Part shown: positions 1 through 11,589 of the stretch, piece by piece | How positions within the stretch are numbered: position 1 is the stretch's first letter | Layout of the letters: each line of letters opens with the position of its first letter | Origin: Berberis thunbergii | Taxonomy: Eukaryota > Streptophyta > Magnoliopsida > Ranunculales > Berberidaceae | NCBI GenBank assembly: GCA_003290165.1 | Contig: QNQO01000546.1 | Coordinates: 1 to 64,000, forward strand | Direction: 5' to 3' | DNA: 64,000 bases | Position numbers and translations under genes: made by a program | The notes under the pieces: model-generated | The model's database searches: none | Seen by the model: the letters and a program-made list of their open reading frames with translations, nothing else | Told to the model about the DNA's origin: nothing

Positions 1-671
1 GTTAAAGTTTGCATATGAAAGCTTTATATTGAGAATAAGACGTACATTGTCTACGGGCAAATGTCGACATGTGATCTCGTGGACTGAATATAATGAGTGG
101 ATTCACTTACGAATTACAATAACATTATATTGATTATAGTGTCCGTGTATAACTGTTGGTATGTGAGTTAAATGAAACTTGGTAAAATGACCCTTAGGAA
201 CACGATGTGTTGTTTGAGAACCTGTTTATGACTCTTGTTCTTATTGCACTTTTGCATCTCATATTTTAACCCTTCCTAGACAGACATAGGCAAAGCATGG
301 ACTACTAAAGCATTCATGACATTTTAGTTGTGATATTATAGTTTATAGTTACGGTCCACTCATGTTAGCTTATGCTGACCCACGCTACTTTTTTTTTGTG
401 GCATGTGTGTGCAATCTTGTTGGAGTGCAGGGTTGCGACGAAGCTGATGTTCATGTTTATTTCATACTATAGTGTTTATCTTTGTCCATTTGTATTGGTT
501 TGTTTGTATGTACTTATGTTATTTCTTTTGGAGATGATTGTTCATTACACATTAATCTTATTCATGTGTGTGATGGTGGTTATACCTATGTATATATGTA
601 GTGGGTTGGATCGTTCTTCGACTCTTCAGGAACCAAAAAAATAAAGGATTTTGTATGGTTGGGGCGTGACA
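1..671 (+). mobile_element. Probable LTR end, cut by the window edge
   Basis: The stretch ends in GGTTGGGGCGTGACA at 671, closely like the LTR terminus of the Tekay element in this window (GGTCGGGGCGTGACA). It holds the phrase 'ACTCATGTTAGCTTATGCTGACCC', which I recall from plant Ty3/gypsy LTRs. Read this way it is the 3' part of a plus-oriented or solo LTR. No coding sequence and no second copy is in the window. The left border is unknown. Confidence 0.4.
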
Positions 672-1938
672 ATTGAAAATTTTCTAATGATACCAACAAG
701 TTTACTAATGTATCAACTACCAATATAATAATGTAAAGCAAACAACTCAATCAGTAAGTTAAGCATTATCTTAACAACTATATAGTACTTCAGAAAAAAA
801 GAAAAAAAAAATGTAATGTTTTTCAAAGTATCATTATTTACAACACATTCCCAGTGGAAATCACTAGTAGGTAGAACACTACAAACCAAAAGGCTATAAG
901 CACCAACTCTCATTTTATGGTAAGGGCCACAAAATGCATCAAGCTTTGAGAGTATCTATAATTGTTAACATAAAAAGTATTCAAATACATCAAACTTGCA
1001 CAATAATAAGCAGTAATATTTCACACCTTGGTTCCCAGTTAACAACATCTTCTAGTTTTCTTTGTCTAAGGAAGTTTTGGATGATTGGAGCAAAGTAAAT
1101 CCATCTGTGATAAGCACGCTAAAAGTTGTAGTATAAAGTCACAAAGTCAAGCTTCATCATTAATGTCAATTCTAGTTTTGAATGTTAATGATCGTATTAA
1201 TTACCTTATACGTATACACTAAGATCATATTTTAAAAACATCCAACTTCCTAAAAGGATATATGTGGTTCATATCGTAGCCCCTTTGCTATAGGCTTATG
1301 CCTAACATGCTAAAAAGAGCAAGTTTGTTTAAATTGGGGCGAAAACAATCTTAAAAGGACTTTGTTAAAATTAACAGACCAGTTAATATATCTTATGGCA
1401 TAGCACGCGGAGAATTGAAACTTTCTCAAGCCCCTGACAACTTTTCTGAGTTCAATCGCTACCTATACCTTTTTTAGAGAAAGGTTTGAACCCACTTCCG
1501 TTTTAGTTTATCTATGCATTATCTGCAATGACTGCTTGCACAATGTGCTTGTAAGCTTGAACAATCATCTCATGTATACAAAGTGATTGTACATAAAGAA
1601 CTTGTCTACCAGTTCAAGCTTGTATGGAAATAATTGAAAACAAAATCCTAGTTTAAAAACCTCAGTATACATAGCTTTTTATTCTTATGCTAGTCAGCGT
1701 GCGTGAACTACAATATCTAATGACAACAATGTGTGTGCATGTAGTAATTACACTGGTAAGCAACTATCCTCAAGAACAACCGAATTCAGTAGGTAGTAAG
1801 AAAAAAAATGTGCCAAATTAAACATTTAAACATGGGAGACTTCACAATTGGTCCCCAAAATGCGTACATACCACATCTCCAGTTATCCCTTTGAGTAAAT
1901 TACCCGGGTTGCAAATTCGAGTGGCAACATTCCCAAAT
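672..1938. other. AT-rich intergenic stretch, nothing recognised
   Basis: No open frame with protein-like composition, no repeat pair and no RNA gene is seen here. Confidence 0.5.
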
Positions 1939-2488
1939 TTAGACTTCCATCATTTTCTTACCATGTGACCTTGTGCTTGCTTCAATCACATCTGTTGTTA
2001 TAGCAATCTCCAAATCTCCAACTTGTTTTTCATGCAAAGCCGAAGCAACAAAACTATTCTCAATTAATCCTTGAATTATGGGAACGACTTCAGTTATTGA
2101 TAGTCGATAAATAAATTGTGAAGTAGAAAAGATTTCGATCTTGGATTTGCCTCTCTTTTGTTGTCTTACAAAACATAGTAGCCAAAACTGCGAAACGAGG
2201 GGAAAAGTTGATGCATTATCATCAATAGTTGGAGGCACAACCTATGTGTTTGCATAAAAATAAATTTGAAAATGACCTCAAGATTTGTTTATAGTTATAC
2301 GAGCAAGTATGCACATGAGTTATACTTGTTACTGCACTTGCATATGTTTCCAGCTGAGTCGAAGAGATATTCAACTTTGTCATTCTTAATTGATTGATAT
2401 CAAATCTTACTGCAAGTGCACCGTTGTCTATTGAATTAGAAACTGGCAAGTACATGCCGAATCCCATAAGGAGCTGAAGTTGGAACAC
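1939..2488 (-). pseudogene. Unrecognised exon-like fragments, minus strand
   Basis: Two adjoining minus-strand open stretches (2222-2488 and 1939-2238) have protein-like composition, for example a segment reading ITEVVPIIQGLIENSF. A possible acceptor, ACACATAG, precedes GTTGTGCC near 2240. The second stretch ends at a stop after KKMMEV. I recognise no family. It could be the tail of a decayed or captured gene, or chance open frames in AT-rich DNA. Confidence 0.18.
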
Positions 2489-3892
2489 TTGTTCAAAAAT
2501 AAAACTTGAAATACATTACCTAGTAAAATAAATAAGTTTTGCTGAAAAATTTAAATTAATGGAAGTGCATAAAAATGCAAAGTAAAATATAAATGTAAGA
2601 ATTGGGCTTTGAGTTTACCATTATGAGTAGATGGCACCATTAGGTCACTCTTAGATTAATTTTTTCCAAATTCATTAGCACAATTCTAAGGTAAACTCTC
2701 ATATAACCTTAGGATGAAAAATATGACATTATGAGCAAATTGATTTCAAGCCTAAGTTATATTAGTAACCTAAAATCAAATATGGATTTAAAAACATAAA
2801 AGGAATCCACCAATGTGAAACACCCAATATCTAACAAATTATAATGAAACTTAAACTAATAATATATACACACATTGAACTTAGGACTTGTTAGACAAAT
2901 TGCAAGTATATAAATTTATCTATCTTAAGCTTAAGAAGTAGAAGAAGAAAATATGAGTTGAATTCATATAATGAAATACAAAACATTTAAATTAACTCAT
3001 AGGTTCATGACACAGTCAAGCTACAGGACCAATCTAACCAAACATGCTTCCCAAATACATGAAAATGGAAAAGAACTAATATAAAATAACCATCTTGGAG
3101 CTATTCTCCCATGGGTTCACCCACACCCTAAGGTGGGATATTAGCCAAACATGATAAGCTCTAAGCCACCACTCCACTATTTCTCTCTAAACTTTATAAA
3201 TACTAAAACTACTTCTCTCTCAAAAGTGTTTCCCAAAGAATTTCGAAGTGTGTTTCATAAAATCCAAGCATGAGGTATTTATAAGTGAAGAATTGTTAGA
3301 CTATTAAATGGATAATGTGAAGATGTGTAAGGATAATGTGGTGATTTGTGTTTTGAGCATGCACATGGGTTTGATGAGAGATTATGGGAAGTTATTTATG
3401 AATAAGAATAACAAAATGTGCATGTCAAAGGTGGAGTAAAATATGGGAATGGGTAAAAAATGGAGTGAAATAAGGAAAAGTGATTTGGATGTGAATTATG
3501 CAAATTAGGGAATGGGTAAAAATGTGCGAATGGATAGTAAAGTTTTACTTAACACTTTTGGAGTTTTTAGAAAAAAAAATTGGCTATAATAAAGTTGGTC
3601 ATTTGGATGTCAAAATCTTCATGCTGATTTCTTTGAGATCCTTATATGATGGCGCATTGTAGGCTTGACTTCAAGGGTCTTGGGCTTGAAAATATGTGGT
3701 ATTTGACAATGCATGTGTGAACTTCCAATGGGCTTCCTAGTTGTTGAACTTGGCCTTTTTGTGCCACTTTGTGTATGATTTGAGATTAATGCTTGAATTT
3801 TAACAAAATACAGAAAGTATACGTAATTAGATAGTTGGATTTAGTAATTGTATATTTTAGGGGCATAAAATGTCTCATTTATATACTTATCA

Positions 3893-3908
3893 ATCCCCCT
3901 CCCCAAAA
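3893..3908 (-). other. Candidate polypurine tract next to an LTR start
   Basis: On the minus strand a 16-base, almost pure purine run is followed by TGATAAGT, so minus-strand transfer priming at an LTR edge fits. Seen directly; the role is inferred. Confidence 0.45.
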
Positions 3909-5944
3909 CTTACATTGTGCTAGTCCTTGAGCAAAAGAAAAGAAAATAAAGACTAAACCTAAACTCATTTTTGTAGGAATCACGATTACATTTAGCATAT
4001 GCATCCAACCTTTAAACCTCTAGGTTTCCCCAAATGGACGAGTTCTAGATTCATGAAAGTTTCCAAAGAAAACACCCACAAACATCGGTGATACTCAATA
4101 CTTTTTTTTAAAGGCAAGTGTGTCGCCGGTGGGTATAATAGAATCCAAGATGTGGGAGTTAAACCACCACAGCCTTAACCATCCAACTAGGCTATCCTTG
4201 GCTAATAGTCAATAATTACAACTCTCTAAACCATGGTCTATCCAATCATTTCTTTATTTATTATTAAAAAAATTCATACTTAAATGCATAAGTCATAGGA
4301 ATCATATTCATCAAACTTATCTAGATAGTAGAAAGTCAACAATAGATATAGTAATTACTACCCATAAGATATTGAACTTGTCATGGAAGTTAACAATAAA
4401 AGTGTGAATTGTTTATTTGTCACAAATTTTCATTTCAAAGGGGAGTAATATCTATATATATTTTTTTAAGAAAAAGTTGCTTCAAATCTCAAAAGGTAAT
4501 ATAATTGCTCAGAATGAATCACTCAGAGATTTTGCTAATTCTCTTTATGTATATAAATATGAGGAGATAATCATTTTGAAACACTTCACATATTTTACAA
4601 GAAACATACAATAAATATTTTATAAAATATGATCTCTAGAAGGTATCCATTGAGAATGTTGACTTTATTCACTATCAACTTTTCTTAATTTAGCCTCCAC
4701 ATACGGCCATACATTTCTAAGGATCATAGTTGGGTTCTAACTAGGTTGTAATGGAGCTTTGGACAAAGGTAAACAAGAAAGAATAAGGATAAAATAAAGT
4801 TAGAGGTTTTCTAAGATAAGTGTGAGGATGACTTCAAAGCTTGACTCATCTCCTTCTTTTCTTGTGAGCATCCAATTTTCTTATTGATGGTAAAAAATTA
4901 CTATTTCTCATTTTTTTGGCACTATATAAAATGACGTTGAATCTGGAGGCTCTTTGTAAAAAAAAAAAAAAAAAATTGGTACTATGTAGTATAATATTCC
5001 ATGCTGAAACTTTTTTTTTCATTAATAATTCATCCCTACCCTTCCTCAAAAGCAAAATACATGATAAAAAAAAAATTGGATATTTAGTGAATGAATTGGT
5101 GGTCAGTGGGCTAAACGATAAAAATCTAACATAATAGGCTTCGAACTGGTTTCAAGGGTGAACAAAATATACAGTAGGATATAAGGCTCAAACTAGACAA
5201 GAAAAAACTTATCTTCATTTTCCTAAATTAATATGAATTTTATGCATTGGGTAAACTTCAGAAAGAACTGTGGTGGAATGATTAAACTTTGATTTTTATT
5301 CTCAATATCTGCTAGATAAACACGAAAGTATAGAGATCATGCAACGAGATAATATCAAAGTTAAGAAATTAAGAATTAGTTTACTCCTCAGAAAGAAGAA
5401 ATGCTAGAAAGCTCATAGGGTTCAAGTCTCCACTAGTATTTTTTAAGTTGTCTAAGGAATCAATCCACTTTTCAACTTAAAAAATGAGCATCTAAGACAC
5501 AAACACACCTCTACTCTTATCAACTATTGACTGAGTACTAAACTTCAAAGTTCGAATCATTTACACTTATTTATATGCAACTAAGATTTATAAAAAACAC
5601 TTCTAAACACAAATAAATACTCAAATTACAATTTTTTTTTGAAAATAATGAAAAAAGTTTTGAATTTGTAAAGTCACCCCCAAACTTAAACCGAATATTA
5701 TCCACAATGTTTCTAACTATGACACCGTAAGTCAACCATGAACAAAAGATAGACAATAATAAGTAAAAATGAAAAGTGTTTATCGTTAAACTGCATGAGT
5801 GCTCAAGTGACTTCTGTCAAGATCCAAAAAAATTAGACATGAAATGGCTCCTATCAAATCATAATCAACTGATTTTCTAAAAGACTAAAAAAATTTAATC
5901 ATTATAATTTTTAAATTAGTTGACATAATATTTACAATAAAATT

Positions 5945-6442
5945 TTAGTTTAACATTGAATCATATAATAACAACCTAAAATTTTGTGGCCAAACACCAT
6001 GTATATGGGACCAAAAGACGCAACTGATTTGACATGCCTTACAAGTGATCCAATGAGACATCTCAAGATGAAGTTTTAACTTTAGCTCAGAAATTTTTTC
6101 CTCAAAAGAATAATACAAGTTCAACTTGTCAAAAACATCAAAATCAAGTTGTTGGTCTAGGGGAGGCCATGGGTTTAGCATGGATAGATCATCGATCTAT
6201 TTAAGTTCTTCACAATTTGTTTTACATTTTCCAAAATAATCCTCCAAGGTTATTGAAACATCCAATTCAAGTCTACTCGAGGAACTTCCTAATACTGGAG
6301 AGAATGTAACAAATTTCTCAAATTTCACCTTTGTATTGGACATGGATGTTCCAACAATTGTCAGAATATGATCACATAGTGGCTTAATTGGACCTTTCTT
6401 TATGTCAACTTCTAAAGTGGTATGATAAATAATGAGTGACAT
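5945..6442 (-). pseudogene. Unrecognised ORF with one in-frame stop
   Basis: Minus strand, about 165 codons in a single frame with one TAG after CEELK. Before the stop lies a Ser/Glu/Leu-rich part (VLGSSSSRLELDVSITLED); after it comes MLNPWPPLDQQLDFDVFDKL and a Cys/His/Trp-bearing end (HWITCKACQISC). It lies inside the possible LTR element, so it is probably its decayed gag-like or accessory frame. No named domain is recognised. Confidence 0.3.
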
Positions 6443-7250
6443 GATAACATCAGTAAATAGAGAGTCAGCTAAGGAATGATTCGAGAATTCTACAAGTTCA
6501 CCCTATTTACCAATGTTATCCTCTTGAACAAAAAACTCATGATTCATACACAATTATTTTCCATCACATTGTCTCACATGCTTCATTCACTCATCTTGTT
6601 CTACATGAAGAGTTTGAGGGGTTGATATATACATCAATGTGGCACAATTCATCAAATCCCCCACTCTCCTCTAATAGACCTTATTCACATTCCCTCCTAG
6701 TGCATCATTTGAAGCCTTAAATCTCAAATGTCAGTTAAAAGTTTGTCGGTGGCATGCTGACGTTTGTTCTATATCTCGCATTAATTGATTTAAGATTGCA
6801 TATAATGATCTAGACTCTTTTGGAATGAAGGAGAAATGTTAGTTTTCTCCCATGAGCTATGTGGATATAAATATGATGTGGACTACATATTTTGCATGAC
6901 CTGGCACGGATTGGCCTCTACTAGAGGCATTGTAGGACAACTAAGTTAAAGCTCATTGCTATATACGTATTGGGGATCAAAGGATAGAGTAGGCTTAAAA
7001 GGTTTATAACCCAAATTGGGTTGGTGTTGGTTTCATGGTAGTTGATTTTTGTATCCATTTTGCATAGGCGAAACTTGATTCCAAGGATTGAACTTGGTTT
7101 ACTAAAGCAAAGTAATTTGCCCCGGCATTGATGTGATATTCCCGATGAAAGTCTCTAACTCTATGGCTCGTAACACAAGACAAACTCCTTGACACTGAAC
7201 TTGAATAAAACTTAATTGAGTTTTTTTAATGACTAAAATCTAATGCAATC

Positions 7251-8189
7251 TAAAATGATATGACTTAAACTAAATGCAATATGAAAATGCACCTAAAGGG
7301 GGACACCAAGCACAACACACAAGCTAAAGTCAATAAATTCTTATCCATCCATCTAACAAGCACCAAGTTGGTTATCTTCAATTAAGTGCAATCAACGACT
7401 AATTTACAAAAACCCAATCTAATTGAGGTGGAGAATGATTTTGAGTGCCTCAAAAGTTAATTCTCACCATAGTTAGATTTTTCCGTCTTATAAGTAAGGC
7501 TAGCTTATTACATAAAAAGTCCAAAATCCATCACATTCAAATTTAGTCCAGCCAGATTTTACTCTGTTTGGTATACTAGAACGGGCTAAGCCTTTAAAGG
7601 GCGTTTTTAAGATCTAAAAAGCTCTTACGAAATTAGTTACACTTAAAAATTTTCAATAACCCTTGTATTCCTAGTAACAATAATATTAGACTTGTGTAAA
7701 ATTTTGTCGAAACACCATTCTCTAGGCAAAAAGGTAAGAAATGGCAGTACAATCACATTGGTCTTTATCGGCACATACCAATTGGCACTAGAGCAACCTT
7801 GCTTCGAAAGAGTTCGACACGATCTATTCTTTTTGTGTGATCCTATTAACATCGTTTTATTAGCTCTAATTACATGAGTTCATTTTAGTAAATTTGGCCA
7901 AGTTTGAACGAATTCAAGTTATGAGGTGGATGATCAAATTCCACTCAGTTGCAAATAGACATGTCCGCTTTATGTATTTTAGCACAGTTTGATATGTTGT
8001 AGAAATATAAACACCCAAAAGCAGTATAGAAACACTTATTGCAAGAGATTTGAAGTGCTTTTAGAAGGTTATTTCTCACTCAGAGGTGGGGGTGAATTAG
8101 TTGAGTCGATCCAGGGGAAGTGCCTCTTACACTTCTGTCGTCCCGGGGAGTACCTAGCGCGGGCAAGCCAAGGGGTTTGATTAATTTCT
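7251..8189. other. Intergenic, nothing firmly recognised
   Basis: AT-rich up to about 8.05 kb, then a more GC-balanced 100 bases (8080-8175) with no recognised coding. No repeat pair was found. Confidence 0.4.
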
Positions 8190-8920
8190 TCTTGATAGCT
8201 GATTATACATCAAATCGTCCTTTGATCAGCACCGTACATGTGTCATGATAATCTCATCAACATAACAAAGCATGCCTGATTGCTTACTCAATCCAGCGAG
8301 GCCAGACAACATTAAGCCCACTATTGGCAGATTCTAGAACGTTGAACCCAAATTGCAATGTGTTACTAAGCCCACGCGTCACGTGGTCAAACCCAATACT
8401 CACAAGCCCTGATAAGGCAAGAGCAAGTTCTGATAAGGCAAGCATCTGGAGGATCGACCCAAGACAAACATGTCAACAGTACATCGGTTCCGACTAGGAA
8501 ACAAATACTAGAGTATAAGTCGGGCAATGAAACTTCCTTGCAAGGACAACACTTAGAAAGGGAAACTTCTTCTAGATCTTAAACTCCTCCCGCAGATCTA
8601 GGAGAACAAGTCATGTAGGGAAACTATCCCACATAGACAACTCCCAACTAGGAAAGGATCTCCAACAAGATCTATTTCCCTAAGCTACGCCACCAAAGAC
8701 CTAGCCGAATAAAGACTTTCACAATATAAAAGGGAGATAAGGTCGATAAACTTAAGGTTCGCTACAGAAATCCAATTTACAACTTTAAGCCTCTCCTAAG
8801 CCTTATCTAACTTAAGCATCGAAGTGTCATCGGCCGCCACACGGCAGTCCTTGGCTCACTGTGCTACTTGTGCAGGTCTAGGTAAGCTGCAAAGAAGGAG
8901 ACCAGAAATCAACTATATCA
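8190..8920 (+). mobile_element. Tat-lineage 5' LTR (3' part; left border uncertain)
   Basis: It has the layout of a Tat-type LTR: TATAAAAGG at 8725, then a downstream leader reading GTGTCATCGGCCGCCACACG and ACTTGTGCAGGTCTAGG, ending in CA at 8920. A PBS-like stretch (GGCACTATCCATGGGG) follows, resembling the 'GGCGCCGTCTGTGGG' usual after Tat LTRs. No matching 3' LTR is in the window, so the copy is incomplete or its 3' LTR lies elsewhere or has decayed. Confidence 0.5.
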
Positions 8921-8921
8921 G

Positions 8922-8940
8922 TTAGGCACTATCCATGGGG
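8922..8940 (+). other. Degenerate Tat primer-binding region
   Basis: It directly follows the LTR end CA and reads TTAGGCACTATCCATGGGG, close to the consensus post-LTR sequence of Tat elements but with several changes. Confidence 0.4.
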
Positions 8941-8997
8941 AATGACAGGTCTAGGTAAACAATTGTAGCACCTTGGTGACAACAAGGTCTCACAATA

Positions 8998-9660
8998 ATG
9001 GAGATGTTGTGGAACCCAACGCTCACATCGGCACAGCGCGGCTCGTTCCACTACCGCTACGGGAGGAACCTCTTTAGATCCCTACGCCTGTGGCCCGTGG
9101 ACCCAATACTGGATCTACTTTCAGCCCAAATGCAGCAAATCACATAAGCATTGGAGGCACTCAAACAACAGAATCCTCAACCTACAGAAGGAGACCGCGA
9201 GCAGCGAAGGGCCTAATCCATAGAGAGCTTTAGAGAACATGTTTAGGAGAGCCGTGTTGCTCCAACAGCTTCTCAATGGACTAGAAGTGGTAGAGCGACC
9301 AATAGATACCCAACGTCAAGAGCCGACATGCACATTTCGCACAATCCCATCCATAACGAGGAATCGAACACAGACGTGTTATTTAATCTCATGGTCCCTA
9401 TGTTCATGGATCATATTATGGATGAACCGCTACAAAAAAATACACACCACCGAATCTGGAGTTTTATGATGGGACATGAGACCCGTCCGATCACTTGCAT
9501 CATTTCTAGCATGTTATGGCACTCAAGGAAGGGTATGATGTGATAATGTGTCGATCATTCCCTGCAAGCCTAAAGATGTCATCACTGATGTGGTCCCACA
9601 GCCTCCCTCCGAAATCTATCGATTCATTCCGGATGTTGGCGATGACGTTTCGCACATGCT
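8998..9660 (+). pseudogene. Tat-lineage gag, N-terminal part, broken
   Basis: From the ATG at 8998 a gag-like frame runs but meets at least three early stops (for example after MQQIT and after REQRRA). Further on, the frame reading GYDVIMCRSFPASLK and LPPKSIDSFRMLAMTF matches the retrotransposon gag (capsid) core, in which 'MCR.FP..L...' and 'LPP.SI.SF..L...F' are typical. It is cut at 9660 by a hAT element and continues at 11176. Decayed; no product expected. Confidence 0.6.
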
Positions 9661-9954
9661 TAGGGATGGCAACGGGGCGGATTGGGGCGAATTTGAGTAA
9701 ATCCATCCCGGCCCCGCATATCCGTTTATCAATTTTTTTTAAAAAACCACCCCGACCCGTACAGATAGGCGGATATCCGCCCCGCCCATTTAACCCGAAA
9801 AAAAAAACAGATCTTACTTGTATAAAAAAAATACAGCAAAATAAAAAATAAATACATTCTATCTAAAGATCATCCTCTGATCTAAAAAAAAAAATACAAC
9901 AAATTCAAAAAAAAAATTACAACATATAAGATAAATCGATCAGAAATATTCTAT

Positions 9955-10425
9955 CTCTGAGATCAGATCAGATCTTGATCTTGATCTCGATCAGATCATG
10001 ATCATGATCAGATCTTGATCAGATCTCTATCTCGATCAGATGTTGATCTCATCAAAGAAAAAAAAACATTCGATCTAAAGATCAGAGTCATCTGATCTAA
10101 AAAAAAATTTTACAACAAATTCAAAAAAAAAATTACAACAAATCGATCTAAAGTATTCGATCTCAGATCAGATCATGATCAGATCAGATCTTGATCTTGA
10201 TTGATCTTGATCTTGATTGATCTTGATCTTGATTGATCTTGATTGATCTTGATTGATCTTGATCAGAATCGGATCTTGATCAGATCAGAATCGGATCTTG
10301 ATCTTGATCTTGATCTTGATCTTGATCAGATCAGAATCGGATCTTGATCTATCAAATCAGATCTTGATCGAGAGGAGGGAGGCAGATCTGAGATCTTGAT
10401 CAGAGGACTTGATCTGAGTTCTTGA
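9955..10425. repeat. GATC-rich simple repeat inside the hAT element
   Basis: Dozens of GATC tetramers arranged as GATCTT, GATTGATCTT and GATCAGATCA variants. Self-complementary units make the tract nearly palindromic at short range. Internal satellite growth within the element is likely. Confidence 0.85.
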
Positions 10426-10669
10426 TCACCGTCTACCTTCGCGGCCTTCACGGCTTCACTGTGAGAGAGAAGGGTCGTGAGAGAGAAGGGACGTCTTCGT
10501 CTTCGTCGCGGCCTTCACTTTGAGAGAGAAGGGAGGGTCGGCCTCCGCCACCCTTCGCTGTTTTGAGAGAGAAAAAGGGACACAGGGGGGACGAAGAAGG
10601 GGGGACGAAGGCGGAAGGCCTTCGCTATCGCTCTGCTTTGAGAGAGACTGGAGACGAGAGCAGGGTGAG

Positions 10670-10885
10670 GGGAGGGGTTTCTTCGAGTGGAGAGGGAGGG
10701 ATTTCTTCATATGGTTGGAGGGATTTCTTCGAGATTTCTTCGAGTGAGGGATTTCTTCGAGATTTCTTCGAGTTCTTCGAGTGAGGGATTTCTGAGGGAG
10801 AGAGTGAGGGATTTCTCATTTCTGAGAGTTTTCTTCGAGTGGGGAGAGTGAGGGATTTCTGAGGGAGAGAGTGAGGGATTTCTTC
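10670..10885 (+). repeat. TTTCTTCGAG / GTGAGGGAT tandem repeats in hAT element
   Basis: Irregular tandem copies of 'GAGGGATTTCTTCGAG' and 'GGGAGAGAGTGAGGGATTTC'. Several open frames here are only by-products of the repeat. Confidence 0.75.
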
Positions 10886-11175
10886 GAGTGCTTGGGTTGG
10901 GTCTGAGAGAGTGAGTCAGTGAGATTCAGGGTAGGTTGGTTTTTGTTTGTATTTTTTTTTTCTATTTAAAGGGTCAGGGGTATTGAAGTAAATTTCATAC
11001 TTAAACGGATATCCGTGGGGCGGATATGGCTAAATCCGTATCCGCCCCGAATATTCGACGGATATTATTTAAATATCCGTATCCGCCCCGAAACCCATTT
11101 AGCTATATCCAAATCCGCTCCATACGGATTGGGTGGGGCGGATATCCGTGAAAATCCGCCCCACTGCCATCCCTA

Positions 11176-11589
11176 CACATGCTTAGTGAGCAGCCAACGA
11201 CTCGAAAAGGGCCTGCATTATCTGTTGACCCTAAAGAAAAAATAGACCGAGAAGTTGAAGGAGTACGTCACTTGTTTCAACGATGAGTTGCAGTGATGAC
11301 ACCACCGTCACGACTTTCACTTCGGATTTGAAAAGAGGCAAGCTCTACAACTTCCTTACCCTGGATCCCCCAACCAATATGACAGACTTGCTCAGGGATG
11401 CCCAGAGATATATCACGCTAGACGAGATGCTAGCAACCAAAAGGGAAGCGAAGTCAAAGAAGAAACCCTTTGTCCCCAAGGACGGGAAAAAGGAGATGAT
11501 GACAGGAACAAGGGGAAGCGCTCAGACAACAAGATCGACTCGAACCGCACAAGGCAGGACAAAACCTTTATCAATACAAGTTTGTCCAA
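11176..11589 (+). pseudogene. Tat-lineage gag, middle part, broken
   Basis: Continuation after the hAT insertion: SSQRLEKGLHYLL, a stop, then LKEYVTCFNDE, then in a shifted frame FTSDLKRGKLYNFL and LLRDAQRYITLDEMLATKRE. These correspond to the C-terminal half of Tat gag ('F..GL..G.F...L...PP....LL..AQ.YI..D'). It is cut by the Tekay element at 11590. Confidence 0.6.
11585..11589 (+). other. Target-site duplication, left of Tekay element
   Basis: TCCAA here pairs with TCCGA at 21268-21272, one mismatch in five. Confidence 0.65.

Larger units (their letters stand above)
2500..7250 (-). mobile_element. Possible decayed non-autonomous LTR retrotransposon
   Basis: At 3892/3893 the minus strand reads a purine tract (TTTTGGGGAGGGGGAT) followed directly by TGATAAGTATATAAATGAGA, the classic arrangement of polypurine tract then 3' LTR. 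The LTR would run leftwards to about 2.5-3.0 kb and the interior rightwards. The interior holds one unrecognised broken reading frame (5945-6442) and otherwise only AT-rich sequence. No reverse transcriptase and no second LTR could be matched by eye, so the outer borders are guesses. Confidence 0.35.
9661..11175. mobile_element. hAT-type non-autonomous element (1515 bp) with perfect 8-bp target duplication
   Basis: The ends are TAGGGATGGCAACGGGGCGG and, inverted, TAGGGATGGCAGTGGGGCGG, extending into long subterminal inverted repeats rich in GGCGGAT and GGATATCCG. The flanks carry the identical octamer CACATGCT (9653-9660 and 11176-11183). TAGGG termini and an 8-bp duplication are hAT hallmarks. 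There is no transposase. The interior is low-complexity: a GATC-dense part at 9955-10420 and a purine-rich part at 10440-10930. Removing it restores the gag frame. Confidence 0.85.

Noticed and set aside
9955..10425. GATC-rich tract as a bacterial-type methylation or replication-origin signal
   Set aside because: It is a simple repeat inside a plant hAT element. There is no other origin-like feature.
10456..10819. Several overlapping ORFs on both strands
   Set aside because: They arise from purine-rich tandem repeats inside the hAT element, with low-complexity peptides.
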